Source: Oscillospiraceae bacterium
Lineage (GTDB): Bacteria > Bacillota > Clostridia > Oscillospirales > Oscillospiraceae
Length of the DNA stretch: 52,316 bases
Assembly: GCA_017473225.1 (NCBI GenBank)
Contig: JAFUMG010000009.1
Span: 1 to 52,316, forward strand
Direction of reading: 5' to 3'
In this document: positions 1 to 7,223 of the stretch, piece by piece
Layout of the letters: every line of letters starts with the position of its first letter
Position numbering within the stretch: the first letter of the stretch is position 1
Notes under the pieces: model-generated
What the model saw: only the letters and a program-made list of their open reading frames with translations
What the model was told of the DNA's origin: nothing
Database searches by the model: none
Made by a program: the position numbers and the translations under genes

Positions 1-169
1 GATGATGGGAGTCGAACCATCTAATGCAACAGTCCGGTGGACTGTTGCTCGCCGGCGGCTCGACGACGGCGACTCCATTATTTTCTCCCTAAAAGGGAGA
101 AAATGCAAACGACTCCCATCATCCACCCCATAAAATACCGGTACCCGAAAGGGTGCCGGTTATTTTTTT
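1..169 (+). repeat. Structured repeat unit 1 with terminator
   Basis: First of two tandem units with a period of 169 bases. Positions 1-14 (GATGATGGGAGTCG) are perfectly complementary to 110-123. Inside lie three hairpins: a 9-bp stem around 29-49 with loop GGT, a CGCCG/CGGCG stem at about 50-71, and a 10-bp stem with loop TAAA at about 80-103. An intrinsic terminator follows at 137-169. The unit could be a small structured RNA or a palindromic mobile repeat. No protein is evident. Earlier copies may lie left of the window. Confidence 0.7.
137..169 (+). terminator. Intrinsic terminator of repeat unit 1
   Basis: A 10-bp stem (ACCGGTACCC with GGGTGCCGGT, one G-T pair), a GAAA tetraloop and a run of seven T. 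Confidence 0.75.
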
Positions 170-336
170 GATGATGGAGTCGAACCATCTAATGCAACAG
201 TCCGGTGGACTGTTGCTCGCCGGCGGCTCGACGACGGCGACTCCATTATTTTCTCCCTAAAAGGGAGAAAATGCAAACGACTCCCAACATCTGCTCCATA
301 ATATACCGGTACCAGAAAGGGTACCGGTTATTTTTA
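170..336 (+). repeat. Structured repeat unit 2 with terminator
   Basis: Nearly identical to unit 1 through the three internal hairpins. It differs at its arms: the left arm has lost one G, and the right arm (278-291) reads CGACTCCCAACATC instead of CGACTCCCATCATC. That altered right arm no longer matches its own left arm well, but its CCCAACAT matches ATGTTGGG at 336-343 just after the unit. The terminator is at 305-336. Confidence 0.7.
305..336 (+). terminator. Intrinsic terminator of repeat unit 2
   Basis: A 9-bp perfect stem (ACCGGTACC/GGTACCGGT), loop AGAAAG, then TTATTTTTA. Confidence 0.7.
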
Positions 337-337
337 T

Positions 338-376
338 GTTGGGATCACGTCCAAAAGGGGATGGTTCCAACTTTTC
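338..376 (+). terminator. Imperfect hairpin, possibly a third degenerate unit
   Basis: GTTGGGATCACGTCC pairs imperfectly with GGGGATGGTTCCAAC around an AAAA loop and is followed by TTTTCC. It begins with the same ATGTTGGGA start as a repeat arm and may be a truncated third unit or a weak terminator. Between here and 475 I see only AT-rich sequence. Confidence 0.4.
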
Positions 377-475
377 CGTTATATTGGATCTATATAGGAA
401 CCCCGCGCGCGTCGTCTGAAGCACATATTTATTATTATTTTTAATGGCATACCCATATTTATTAATGATACGTTT

Positions 476-504
476 TTGACAATAAAAAGTCCCTTTGTTA
501 TAAT
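476..504 (+). promoter_or_regulatory. Perfect-consensus housekeeping promoter
   Basis: TTGACA at 476-481, a 17-base spacer, and TATAAT at 499-504. Both hexamers match the sigma-A consensus exactly. It lies 43 bases upstream of the substrate-binding protein gene and should drive the whole operon to the terminator at 6963. Confidence 0.85.
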
Positions 505-547
505 CAAATCGTGCACGACACACAAAAAAACAGAGGAGAGAATACAC

Positions 548-1708
548 ATGTTAAAAAGAATGATTGCACTCATGCTGAGCATCGTCATGCTGATGGCCGT
601 TCTGGCCGGCTGCGGCGCTGCCGAGACTCTCGTTGATACGGAGCCCGCCACCGAGGCCGCTCCCGTGGCTACCGACGCTCCCGATGCTTCTGTCGAAACG
701 GAAGCCGCCGCTCCCGCTGAGCTGCCCACCATCCGCGTCGGCGTTATGGGCGGTATGCTGAAGGCCGGTCTGGTCGTTCTGGCAAGAGACCTGGGCATCG
801 ACGAGGAAGAAGGCTTCAATCTGGAGCTGGTGGATGTTCAGAGCTCCGCTGACGCCCTGACCTCCATCATCACCGGCAAGGATGAAATGGATGTTTGGAG
901 CTTCCAGGTCATGCCCTCCTGCAACTTCATCGCCAACGGCGCCGATATCAAGATCTTCGGCGGCAGCGTTGCGGAAGGCGGCGCCATGATCTGCGCCAAG
1001 GGCCATGCCGAGGAGTATAAGGATCTGGAAAACTTCAAGGGCAAGACCATCCTGGGCATCCGCGGTGAGACCGGCTTCATCACCTTCATCGGTCTGCTGG
1101 TCAACGCCGGCTTCGACGTGACCAAGGACATCAACATCGTCTGGACCAACGCTCCCGCCGTTCTGGAAGGCGTTGCCAAGGGCGAAGGCGATGTCGGCTT
1201 CCTGCCCATCGAGTACACCTATTTTGAGGACGAGAACATCAACGCGGAAGTCGTCTGCCATGTCGGCGACCTGGCAGAAAACTACATCTGCTGCCGTCTG
1301 ACCACCTCCAGCCAGATCCTGGAAGAGAGACGCGATGACTTCGTCAAGCTGATCAAGGCTCAGATCCGCGCTTACCACGTCTATCAGACCGACCACGAGA
1401 CCACCATCGAGGTCCTCTCCGCTTACTCCGGTCAGACTCCCGAGTTCGTGGAAGACAACATCTACAATTCCTGCATCAAGTTTACGCCCGACCCCTACAG
1501 CGACGCCATCGGCCCCTTCTACGAGGTCCTGCGCACCATGGACTTCTTCGATGATCCCGAGAACGCTCCCGATGTTTACGATCATCTGGACATCTCCCTC
1601 TACCAGGAAGCTCTGGAAGAGATCATGGCTGAGTATCCCGACGACGCTGTCTACGAGGAGCTGTACGAGATCTTCCTGCGTCAGAACAGCAAGATGCTGG
1701 CTGGCTGA
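548..1708 (+). CDS. ABC transporter substrate-binding lipoprotein, NMT1/THI5-like
   Basis: A 386-residue exported solute-binding protein that would capture a small molecule outside the cell for the ATPase and permease encoded next. The N-terminus is a lipoprotein signal (hydrophobic segment, then LAGC with Cys22), followed by a Thr/Ala/Pro/Glu linker to about residue 55 and the binding domain. The pattern of that domain resembles the NMT1/THI5/SsuA family, which binds thiamine pyrimidines, riboflavin, taurine, nitrate or other ligands. The start at 548 has GAGGAGAG upstream; an in-frame ATG at 476 overlaps the -35 hexamer and is unlikely. The ligand cannot be read from sequence. The gene is first in the operon and followed closely by its ATPase. 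Confidence 0.85.
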   Translation: MLKRMIALMLSIVMLMAVLAGCGAAETLVDTEPATEAAPVATDAPDASVETEAAAPAELPTIRVGVMGGMLKAGLVVLARDLGIDEEEGFNLELVDVQSSADALTSIITGKDEMDVWSFQVMPSCNFIANGADIKIFGGSVAEGGAMICAKGHAEEYKDLENFKGKTILGIRGETGFITFIGLLVNAGFDVTKDINIVWTNAPAVLEGVAKGEGDVGFLPIEYTYFEDENINAEVVCHVGDLAENYICCRLTTSSQILEERRDDFVKLIKAQIRAYHVYQTDHETTIEVLSAYSGQTPEFVEDNIYNSCIKFTPDPYSDAIGPFYEVLRTMDFFDDPENAPDVYDHLDISLYQEALEEIMAEYPDDAVYEELYEIFLRQNSKMLAG

Positions 1709-1725
1709 TCTGCCGGGAGAGCCAT

Positions 1726-2517
1726 ATGGGAAAGCTTGAACTGAAGAATCTTACGTTTCAGTATCCCGACGCGGCCGCGCCGGTGCTGGAAAACCTGAAC
1801 CTCACTGTTGAAGAGGGCGAATTCGTATGTATCCTCGGTGCCAGCGGCTGCGGAAAGAGCACGCTCCTGTCCATTCTGGAAGGCCTTCGTGAGCCGACCA
1901 GCGGAAGCTTTCTCATAAACGGTCAAGAAGTGATCGGACCTGGTCCGGAAAGAGGAGTAGTGTTTCAGCACTACTCCTTATTTCCATGGATGACTGCCAA
2001 ACAGAACGTCATTTTTGGCATCAAGCAGGTGCGTAAAGATCTGAAGAAAAAGCAGCTGGAGGAGCTTGCCCAGTCCTATCTGGAAAAGGTGGGCCTGGGC
2101 GCTGACGGCAACACCATGCCGGCACAGCTCTCCGGCGGTATGCAGCAGCGGGTCGCCATCGCCAGAGCGCTGGCCATGGACGCCGATATTCTGCTTCTGG
2201 ACGAGCCTTTCGGCGCCGTGGATACCAGAAACCGCCGAACCCTTCAGAAATTGGTTTGCGATCTTCATGAGATCGAGAAAAAAACCTTCCTGTTTGTTAC
2301 CCATGATGTGGAGGAAGCCATCCTTCTGGCAGACCGCATCGTGTTCATGACCCCGGGCCATATCCACCAGATCGTGGACGTGGATATCCCCAAGCCCCGG
2401 GACTATGAACAGATCCGTAACGACGAGAGATTCGTAAGTCTTCGGAAGATGCTGATTGACCTGTTTTATGAGAAGTATGCCGACTACACTCTGGATTCTA
2501 TGGAGGCAAAGCTGTGA
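1726..2517 (+). CDS. ABC transporter ATP-binding protein, SsuB/TauB-type
   Basis: A 263-residue cytoplasmic ATPase that powers import through the permease encoded next. It shows Walker A GASGCGKST near residue 38, a Q-loop (VFQHYSLFPW), the signature LSGGMQQR near residue 135, Walker B DILLLDEPFGAVD and the switch His in FVTHDVEEA. The PFGAVD motif and this length are typical of nitrate/sulfonate/taurine-type import ATPases. It starts 17 bases after the binding-protein stop with GGGAG upstream. The stop overlaps the permease start, implying translational coupling. Confidence 0.93.
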   Translation: MGKLELKNLTFQYPDAAAPVLENLNLTVEEGEFVCILGASGCGKSTLLSILEGLREPTSGSFLINGQEVIGPGPERGVVFQHYSLFPWMTAKQNVIFGIKQVRKDLKKKQLEELAQSYLEKVGLGADGNTMPAQLSGGMQQRVAIARALAMDADILLLDEPFGAVDTRNRRTLQKLVCDLHEIEKKTFLFVTHDVEEAILLADRIVFMTPGHIHQIVDVDIPKPRDYEQIRNDERFVSLRKMLIDLFYEKYADYTLDSMEAKL

Positions 2518-3431
2518 GGATTCAAAATCGCAAGATAAAGCCGGTTTTCACAATTCTGAATATTCCCAATCTGCTGTTTGTCCTGCTTCTGTATATGTCT
2601 ACCTGGCCGTCTGTGGTGAAGACAAAGCCGCCGTACGCGTATCTGGCAGTCCTTGTGCTGATTGAGATCTATTTTGTGGTTGGCTATCTGGTCAAAAAGA
2701 AGGTCGCCTGTCACGACATAAGCTGCATTCTGTTTGCCTTTTTCACGATCTGGGCATACATCACCAAGACCGGCAAGGCCCACAGCCTGCTGGTGATGCC
2801 CATGGAAAACGTTTTTTACGTTTTCACGACCCACTATGAGGAAATGTTCCGGGGCCTGATGAGCTCGCTCTATCTGGTGTTCTGGGGCATGGTCTCCGCC
2901 ACCGTCCTGGCGGTGATCCTGGGCGTCCTGATCGGCTGGGTCACCCGGCTGAACCAGGCGATCCTGCCCATCGTCCGGATCATCAGTCCCATCCCTTCGC
3001 TGGCATATACCACCTATGTTGTGGCCGCGATGCCCAATTTTAAGATCTCCGAGATCGTCATCATCTTCCTGGGTATTTTCTGGCCGACTTTTTCCAGAGT
3101 CATCAGCACGGTGGCCACCATCGACAAGAAGATCATCGATTCCGCCCGCGTTCTGAACGTGGGGACCTTTACGATGCTCAAGGATATCGTCTATCCCTAT
3201 GTAAAGCCCACCGTGCTGCGGAATCTGACCTCGTCCCTTTCCACGGCCTTCCTGTGCCTGACCGGCGCTGAGCTGATCGGCGCGTCCTCCGGTCTCGGAT
3301 ACTTTATCCGTAAATATTCCGAGTACGCCAATTACACCAATGTGCTTGCCGGAATCATTTTCATGGGTGTCGTGGTGACGGTCCTGAGCTTCCTTGTCCG
3401 GTTCATCCAGAACAAGTTTATCAAATGGTAA
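2514..3431 (+). CDS. ABC transporter permease, SsuC/TauC-type
   Basis: A 305-residue inner-membrane protein forming the translocation channel. The GTG start overlaps the ATPase stop in a GTGA junction. Hydrophobic segments are visible near residues 15-35, 40-60, 70-85, 115-145, 165-200 and 265-295. The middle carries the binding-protein-dependent permease region, ending in a coupling-loop-like stretch (SARVLNVGTFTMLKDIVYPYV) that contacts the ATPase. Two extra N-terminal membrane segments precede the conserved core. Substrate unknown; the following genes suggest it feeds an anaerobic reductive pathway. Confidence 0.88.
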   Translation: MRIQNRKIKPVFTILNIPNLLFVLLLYMSTWPSVVKTKPPYAYLAVLVLIEIYFVVGYLVKKKVACHDISCILFAFFTIWAYITKTGKAHSLLVMPMENVFYVFTTHYEEMFRGLMSSLYLVFWGMVSATVLAVILGVLIGWVTRLNQAILPIVRIISPIPSLAYTTYVVAAMPNFKISEIVIIFLGIFWPTFSRVISTVATIDKKIIDSARVLNVGTFTMLKDIVYPYVKPTVLRNLTSSLSTAFLCLTGAELIGASSGLGYFIRKYSEYANYTNVLAGIIFMGVVVTVLSFLVRFIQNKFIKW

Positions 3432-3476
3432 CGGGCAAAAAGAAATCAAATTAGCAAGAAGCAGGAGGAAAAATAT

Positions 3477-4610
3477 ATGAGTGAATTGATGTTTCCTGCA
3501 AATTATGAGGAATTTACCCAGACGCAGAAAGCAGAATTCCTGAAAGTAAAGGCGTTTAAGGAATCCGGAAGGAAGCTGGCAGGTACCTTCTGCTCCTTTA
3601 CCCCTCTGGAAGTACTGGACGCGGCGGGGATCGCTTCCGTGAAGCTCTTCGGCGCGGACAGCGGCGTGATCCCGGCAGCCGAAACGGTTCTGCCCAGGTA
3701 TCTTTGTCCCCTTGTAAAATCCACCTACGGCCTGGCGCAGACGGAAAGCTGCCCCTATTCCCACTGGGCGGACATCCTGATCGGAGAGACCACCTGCGAC
3801 GGCAGAAAAAAGATGTATGATTTTCTGGGGCAGAAGAAGAACATGTATATTCTGCAGGTCCCCCAGGGCGCTGACCTGCCCTATGCCAGAAAGCTGTGGC
3901 GCAAGGAAGTGCGTTACTTCATCGAATATATTTCCAAAGAATTCGATGTCGCCATTACGGACGATATGCTGCGGGAAGCCGCGGTCAAGCGCAATGAACT
4001 GCGCAAAGCCCGCATGGAGCTGATGGAGCTGCAGAAGGCCCAGCCGGCAGCGGTATCCGGTGTGACCCTGCACGCTTTCCTGGAAAAGCTGGACACCTGC
4101 ATGGACATCGACGAAGCGCTGGCGGAAATCCGGCAGTTTATCGCCGGCGCCAAGGATCAGATCCCCGGAAGCGCCAAGCGGCTGCTGATCACGGGCTGCC
4201 CCATGGGCGGCGTTGTGGACAAGGTCGTTCGCGCGGTGGAACGCAACGGCGGCTCCGTCGTATGCTTCGAGACCTGCACGGGAATGAAGGCGGCCCGCTG
4301 CCTCGTGGATACCGGGCGGGAGGATATCGTGGATGCCATCGCGGACGCTTACCTGGATGTGGGCTGCGCGGTCATGGCGCCGAACCCCCGCCGCATGGAA
4401 AATCTGCCGGAGCTGATCAAGGAATTCCGGGTGGACGGCGTGATCGATGTCACCCTGCAGGCGTGCACCTGCTACTCCATCGAGACCCGCGCGGTGCGGA
4501 AGCTGTGTGAAGCCCACAATATCCCCTGCATGTCTCTGGAAACCGATTATTCCCAGACGGACAGCGGCCAGCTCGAAACGCGTATCGCGGCATTTGGTGA
4601 AATGCTATGA
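3477..4610 (+). CDS. 2-hydroxyacyl-CoA dehydratase-family / double-cubane reductase-like protein, copy 1
   Basis: A 377-residue cytoplasmic protein of the HgdB/BcrB/FldB superfamily, whose members hold oxygen-sensitive iron-sulfur clusters and use ATP-driven low-potential electrons for difficult reductions or dehydrations. Conserved family stretches are TFCSFTPLEVLDAAG (Cys39), LCPLVKSTYG (Cys77), Cys92, GETTCDGRKKMY (Cys107), ITGCPMGG (Cys241), ETCTG, QACTCY and the C-terminal ETDYSQTDSGQ. The length and these motifs resemble the double-cubane-cluster reductases more than true acyl-CoA dehydratases. No activator ATPase (HgdC/BadF type) lies in the window, so one must come from elsewhere. It is cotranscribed with a divergent paralogue at 4893 and overlaps the next gene by 4 bases. 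Confidence 0.85.
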   Translation: MSELMFPANYEEFTQTQKAEFLKVKAFKESGRKLAGTFCSFTPLEVLDAAGIASVKLFGADSGVIPAAETVLPRYLCPLVKSTYGLAQTESCPYSHWADILIGETTCDGRKKMYDFLGQKKNMYILQVPQGADLPYARKLWRKEVRYFIEYISKEFDVAITDDMLREAAVKRNELRKARMELMELQKAQPAAVSGVTLHAFLEKLDTCMDIDEALAEIRQFIAGAKDQIPGSAKRLLITGCPMGGVVDKVVRAVERNGGSVVCFETCTGMKAARCLVDTGREDIVDAIADAYLDVGCAVMAPNPRRMENLPELIKEFRVDGVIDVTLQACTCYSIETRAVRKLCEAHNIPCMSLETDYSQTDSGQLETRIAAFGEML

Positions 4611-4888
4611 AAAAGCGGAATATTGTAAGAACTGTAGTGAGTTTTCAGAATACCACTCAGGCACTGGCGATGGAAGCGGCCTGTAAGGCCCACGGGATCC
4701 CCGGGCGGATCATCCCGGTCCCGAATCAGATCACGGCGGGCTGCGGCTTCTCCTGGTGCGCCCCAAAAGAGGACCGTGAGCGGATCGAACACTTTATTAC
4801 AGAGCAACAGCTTACATACTCTCAGATCTATACCATTGAGATTCGCGATTTCCCCGCGGAGCACGAGCAGGGAAACGGAAAGGACTGA
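4607..4888 (+). CDS. DUF3343 small protein (putative Se/S-carrier-like)
   Basis: A 93-residue protein with the DUF3343 layout: a beta strand and helix (VVSFQNTTQALAMEAACKAHG), a strand IPGRIIPVPN, then a Cys-containing loop ITAGCGFSWC (Cys46, Cys51). The family is annotated as Se/S-carrier-like and, in my recollection, often sits beside dehydratase/double-cubane reductase genes. It overlaps the upstream stop in an ATGA junction and lies 4 bases before the second reductase-like gene, so it is wedged between the two paralogues. A role in cluster or sulfur delivery, or as a small third subunit, is inference. Confidence 0.8.
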   Translation: MKKRNIVRTVVSFQNTTQALAMEAACKAHGIPGRIIPVPNQITAGCGFSWCAPKEDRERIEHFITEQQLTYSQIYTIEIRDFPAEHEQGNGKD

Positions 4889-4892
4889 AGAT

Positions 4893-6089
4893 ATGGAAAA
4901 TATTGAAAGCAATATCGCGCAGCTGCAGGAGATCCTGACAGAATTCGCGGACGCAAAGAAGGACTGCACCTTGTTTGTCAAGAACGCGGCGGAGCGCGGC
5001 GATATTATTATCGGCTCCTTCTGCCAGTACGCGCCCATGGAAGTCATCAATGCCGCGGGTATGTATAACGTTCTGCTGTGCGGATTCAACTATGATCCTC
5101 CCATCCCCCTGGCGGAAACGGAGCTTCCTTCAAACCTCTGCCCCCTGATCAAATCCAGCTACGGCAACATCCTGGGCAAAACCTGCCCCTTCGCCTTCTT
5201 CTCCGATCTGATCGTCGGCGAGACCACCTGCGACGGAAAGAAGAAGATGTATGAGATGCTGGCGGAGCTGAAGGGTATGCACGTCATCCATCTGCCCAAC
5301 ATCCCGGACAAGAAGCGGTCCCTGGAAGCCTGGCGGGAAGAGATCCTCCGGTTCAAGGAAGCGCTGGAAGCACAGTTCCACGTTGAGATCACGGACGAAA
5401 AGCTGAGAAAAGCCATCGCCGTGCAGAATATCGAAAGAAGCCAGATGGCGCAGCTGTACGAGCTGGGCAAGCTGGATCCTCCCGCCGCCACGGGCCTGCA
5501 GATGCGCAGCGTGCTCGTGTCCGAATACTTCATGATGGATAAGCAGGAGAAGATCCGGAAGACCGAGCGTATGCTGCAGCTGATGCGTGAAAACTGGGCC
5601 GCGGGCAAGGGTCCTTACGCGCCTGACGAAAGACCCCTGCGCATCCTGGTCTCCGGCGCCGGCCTGGACGGTGTTGTCAACAAAACGCTGGCAGTCATCG
5701 AAGAGCTGGGCGCGGCGATCGTCTGCTACGAGGGCTGCTGCGGCATTATGAACATGCGCCGCCCTGTGGATGAATCTGCCGAGGATCCCATTACCGCCAT
5801 CGCCGAGAAGTATCTGGAAGTGCCCTGCGCGGTCATGTCTCCCAACCACAGCCGCTTCGAGCAGCTGAAGGATACGCTGGATGAATGGCGGGTCGACGGT
5901 GTGATCAGCATCACGGTCCATGCCTGCAATCCCTTTGATATCGAAAGCAAGGCCATCGGCGATATCTGCGCCGAGAAGGGCGTGCCGTTCCTGCATGTCC
6001 GCACGGATTATTCCCCCGGAGACGAGGGACAGATCCGCACCAGACTGGAAGCGTTCATCGAAATGCTGGAATCCAACCGCGGCCGGTAA
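4893..6089 (+). CDS. 2-hydroxyacyl-CoA dehydratase-family / double-cubane reductase-like protein, copy 2
   Basis: A 398-residue paralogue of the protein at 3477. It keeps the N-terminal cysteine set (SFCQYAPMEVINAAG Cys44, LCPLIKSSYG Cys83, Cys98, GETTCDGKKKMY Cys113) and the C-terminal RTDYSPGDEGQ region. The usual TGCPxGG motif is SGAGLDGV, with Ala256 where Cys is expected, and the QACxxY region reads HACNPFD. Losing a cluster-region cysteine suggests a specialised partner subunit, perhaps forming a heterodimer with copy 1 as HgdA/HgdB do. The start at 4893 is chosen because copy 1 aligns from there; an upstream in-frame ATG would run deep into the DUF3343 gene. Confidence 0.85.
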   Translation: MENIESNIAQLQEILTEFADAKKDCTLFVKNAAERGDIIIGSFCQYAPMEVINAAGMYNVLLCGFNYDPPIPLAETELPSNLCPLIKSSYGNILGKTCPFAFFSDLIVGETTCDGKKKMYEMLAELKGMHVIHLPNIPDKKRSLEAWREEILRFKEALEAQFHVEITDEKLRKAIAVQNIERSQMAQLYELGKLDPPAATGLQMRSVLVSEYFMMDKQEKIRKTERMLQLMRENWAAGKGPYAPDERPLRILVSGAGLDGVVNKTLAVIEELGAAIVCYEGCCGIMNMRRPVDESAEDPITAIAEKYLEVPCAVMSPNHSRFEQLKDTLDEWRVDGVISITVHACNPFDIESKAIGDICAEKGVPFLHVRTDYSPGDEGQIRTRLEAFIEMLESNRGR

Positions 6090-6114
6090 TACTTTGATCC
6101 GGAGGAACTGACAA

Positions 6115-6900
6115 ATGGAAATGAACCATCGTTTTCTGGTCGAGACCTGCCTGCTGACCCATGGTCTCGCCTCGGTGACCGATGAAATGCTGCTGGAGCA
6201 TTGGCCGGAGGAATGGAACTGCATCGTCTGGGTGGACCGCGGAGAGGTCCGTATCGGCGGTATGCGGGATTTCATCCCCTTCCGTAGACGCTCCGGGGAG
6301 GTTTGCCGCATCGACTGCGATACCTTCGCCGACGCCGTCAAAAACGGTGTTTCCGGCGCGCTGACCGCCTCCGGCACCATGCGGGTGTGCCAGGAGCTTG
6401 GCATCGGTCTCGCGGTCACCTGCGGCATGGGCGGCTTAGGCGACATTGTCGGAGAAGAGCTCTGCCCGGATCTTCCGGCGCTGGAGCGGATCCCCGTCTC
6501 GCTGATCTCCACGGCCCCCAAGGATATGCTGGATATCGAAGGGACTATCCGCTGGCTGACGGACCGGGGCGTACAGGTCCTGGGCGCCGGCACGGACCGC
6601 TGCACCGGCTACATCTTCCGCAGCACCGACATCCCCCTTTCCGGGCAGATCGGGACCTCCTTGCCGCAGCCTGCCGGCAAGCTTCTGATCCTCAACCCCA
6701 TCCCGGAAGCGGACCGCATTCAGGACCTGTCCCTGCTCTCCCTGGGAGTCGCGGAAGCAAAGGAAGCGGAAAAGCAGGGCGGCTACTTCCATCCGGCCGC
6801 CAATGCCGCGTATGACCGGCTGTCGAAGGGTTGGTCCTCTGTGATCCAGATGCACTCCCTCGTCGCCAACGCCACGCTCGCGAACCGGCTGACAAAATAA
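6115..6900 (+). CDS. PsuG / indigoidine-synthase-A-like C-glycosidase, divergent
   Basis: A 261-residue protein resembling pseudouridine-5'-phosphate glycosidase, which breaks the C-C bond between uracil and ribose phosphate. Recognisable pieces are ETCLLTHGL (Glu10), VKNGVSGALTASGTM (Lys76), STAPKDMLDIEGT (Lys136, where the family has its Schiff-base lysine) and a C-terminal HPAANAA stretch. It is about 40-50 residues shorter than typical PsuG. The usual GGIGGVHRG loop reads CGMGGLGDI, so the conserved His is missing. It is the last gene of the operon, 25 bases after copy 2. A changed substrate is likely; the true reaction is unknown. Confidence 0.7.
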   Translation: MEMNHRFLVETCLLTHGLASVTDEMLLEHWPEEWNCIVWVDRGEVRIGGMRDFIPFRRRSGEVCRIDCDTFADAVKNGVSGALTASGTMRVCQELGIGLAVTCGMGGLGDIVGEELCPDLPALERIPVSLISTAPKDMLDIEGTIRWLTDRGVQVLGAGTDRCTGYIFRSTDIPLSGQIGTSLPQPAGKLLILNPIPEADRIQDLSLLSLGVAEAKEAEKQGGYFHPAANAAYDRLSKGWSSVIQMHSLVANATLANRLTK

Positions 6901-6902
6901 CA

Positions 6903-6965
6903 GATCCTCTCAGCGCATGACCCGGGCCATCAGGCTTCCGGTGCCGCGCTGAGAGGATTTTTTCG
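6903..6965 (+). terminator. Terminator of the importer-reductase operon
   Basis: A 13-14-bp stem (ATCCTCTCAGCGC with GCGCTGAGAGGAT) around a long loop, followed by TTTTTT, directly after the PsuG-like stop. Confidence 0.85.
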
Positions 6966-7002
6966 TATTCTGCCGTCAGCTAAGTGAACCAAGTAACGAA
7001 AT

Positions 7003-7101
7003 GTCATTCCGAGCGAAGTCTAGGAATCTACGCATAATGATGACATTCGCAGTAAAATTGGTGCCAAGATCCTTCGACTCGCTTTGCTCGCTCAGGATGA
7101 C
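7003..7101 (+). repeat. Repeat A, copy 1
   Basis: About 100 bases, ends GTCATTCCGAGCGA and CTCAGGATGAC in inverted orientation. Related copies are at 9698, 30013 and 33838. It fills most of the gap 6966-7160. Confidence 0.85.
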
Positions 7102-7161
7102 AACTGCTTTGCCGGTTTTTCTGCCGCGTGCACTATTATCCACATACCTGAACATACCGCC

Positions 7162-7190
7162 TTGCAATCCGCCTTTGGGACGGGTATAAT
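7162..7190 (+). promoter_or_regulatory. Promoter of the TIGR01212 radical SAM gene
   Basis: TTGCAA at 7162-7167, 17-base spacer, TATAAT at 7185-7190, 33 bases before the start codon. Confidence 0.75.
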
Positions 7191-7223
7191 GGGTAAAGAT
7201 CCACATTTTTTCCGGGGGACGCC

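Noticed and set aside
1-30. tRNA 3' end on the minus strand (GGTTCGACTCCCATC-like T-arm)
   Set aside because: GATGG/CCATC with an 8-base loop can be drawn, but there is no anticodon arm, D-arm or full acceptor stem, and the same bases form a better long palindrome in both tandem units.
205-444. Open frame of 79 codons on the plus strand across the tandem repeats
   Set aside because: It runs through hairpins and a terminator with no ribosome site and no recognisable protein.
2484-4517. Long open frame antisense to the permease and first reductase-like gene
   Set aside because: Shadow of strongly conserved plus-strand genes; no ribosome site or domain.
6976-7206. Recurrent short peptides of the FRAKSRNL / LRSLRMT type at 7001, 9622, 28719 and 33897
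   Set aside because: They are translations of repeat A copies; identity across sites is at DNA level and in different frames and orientations.
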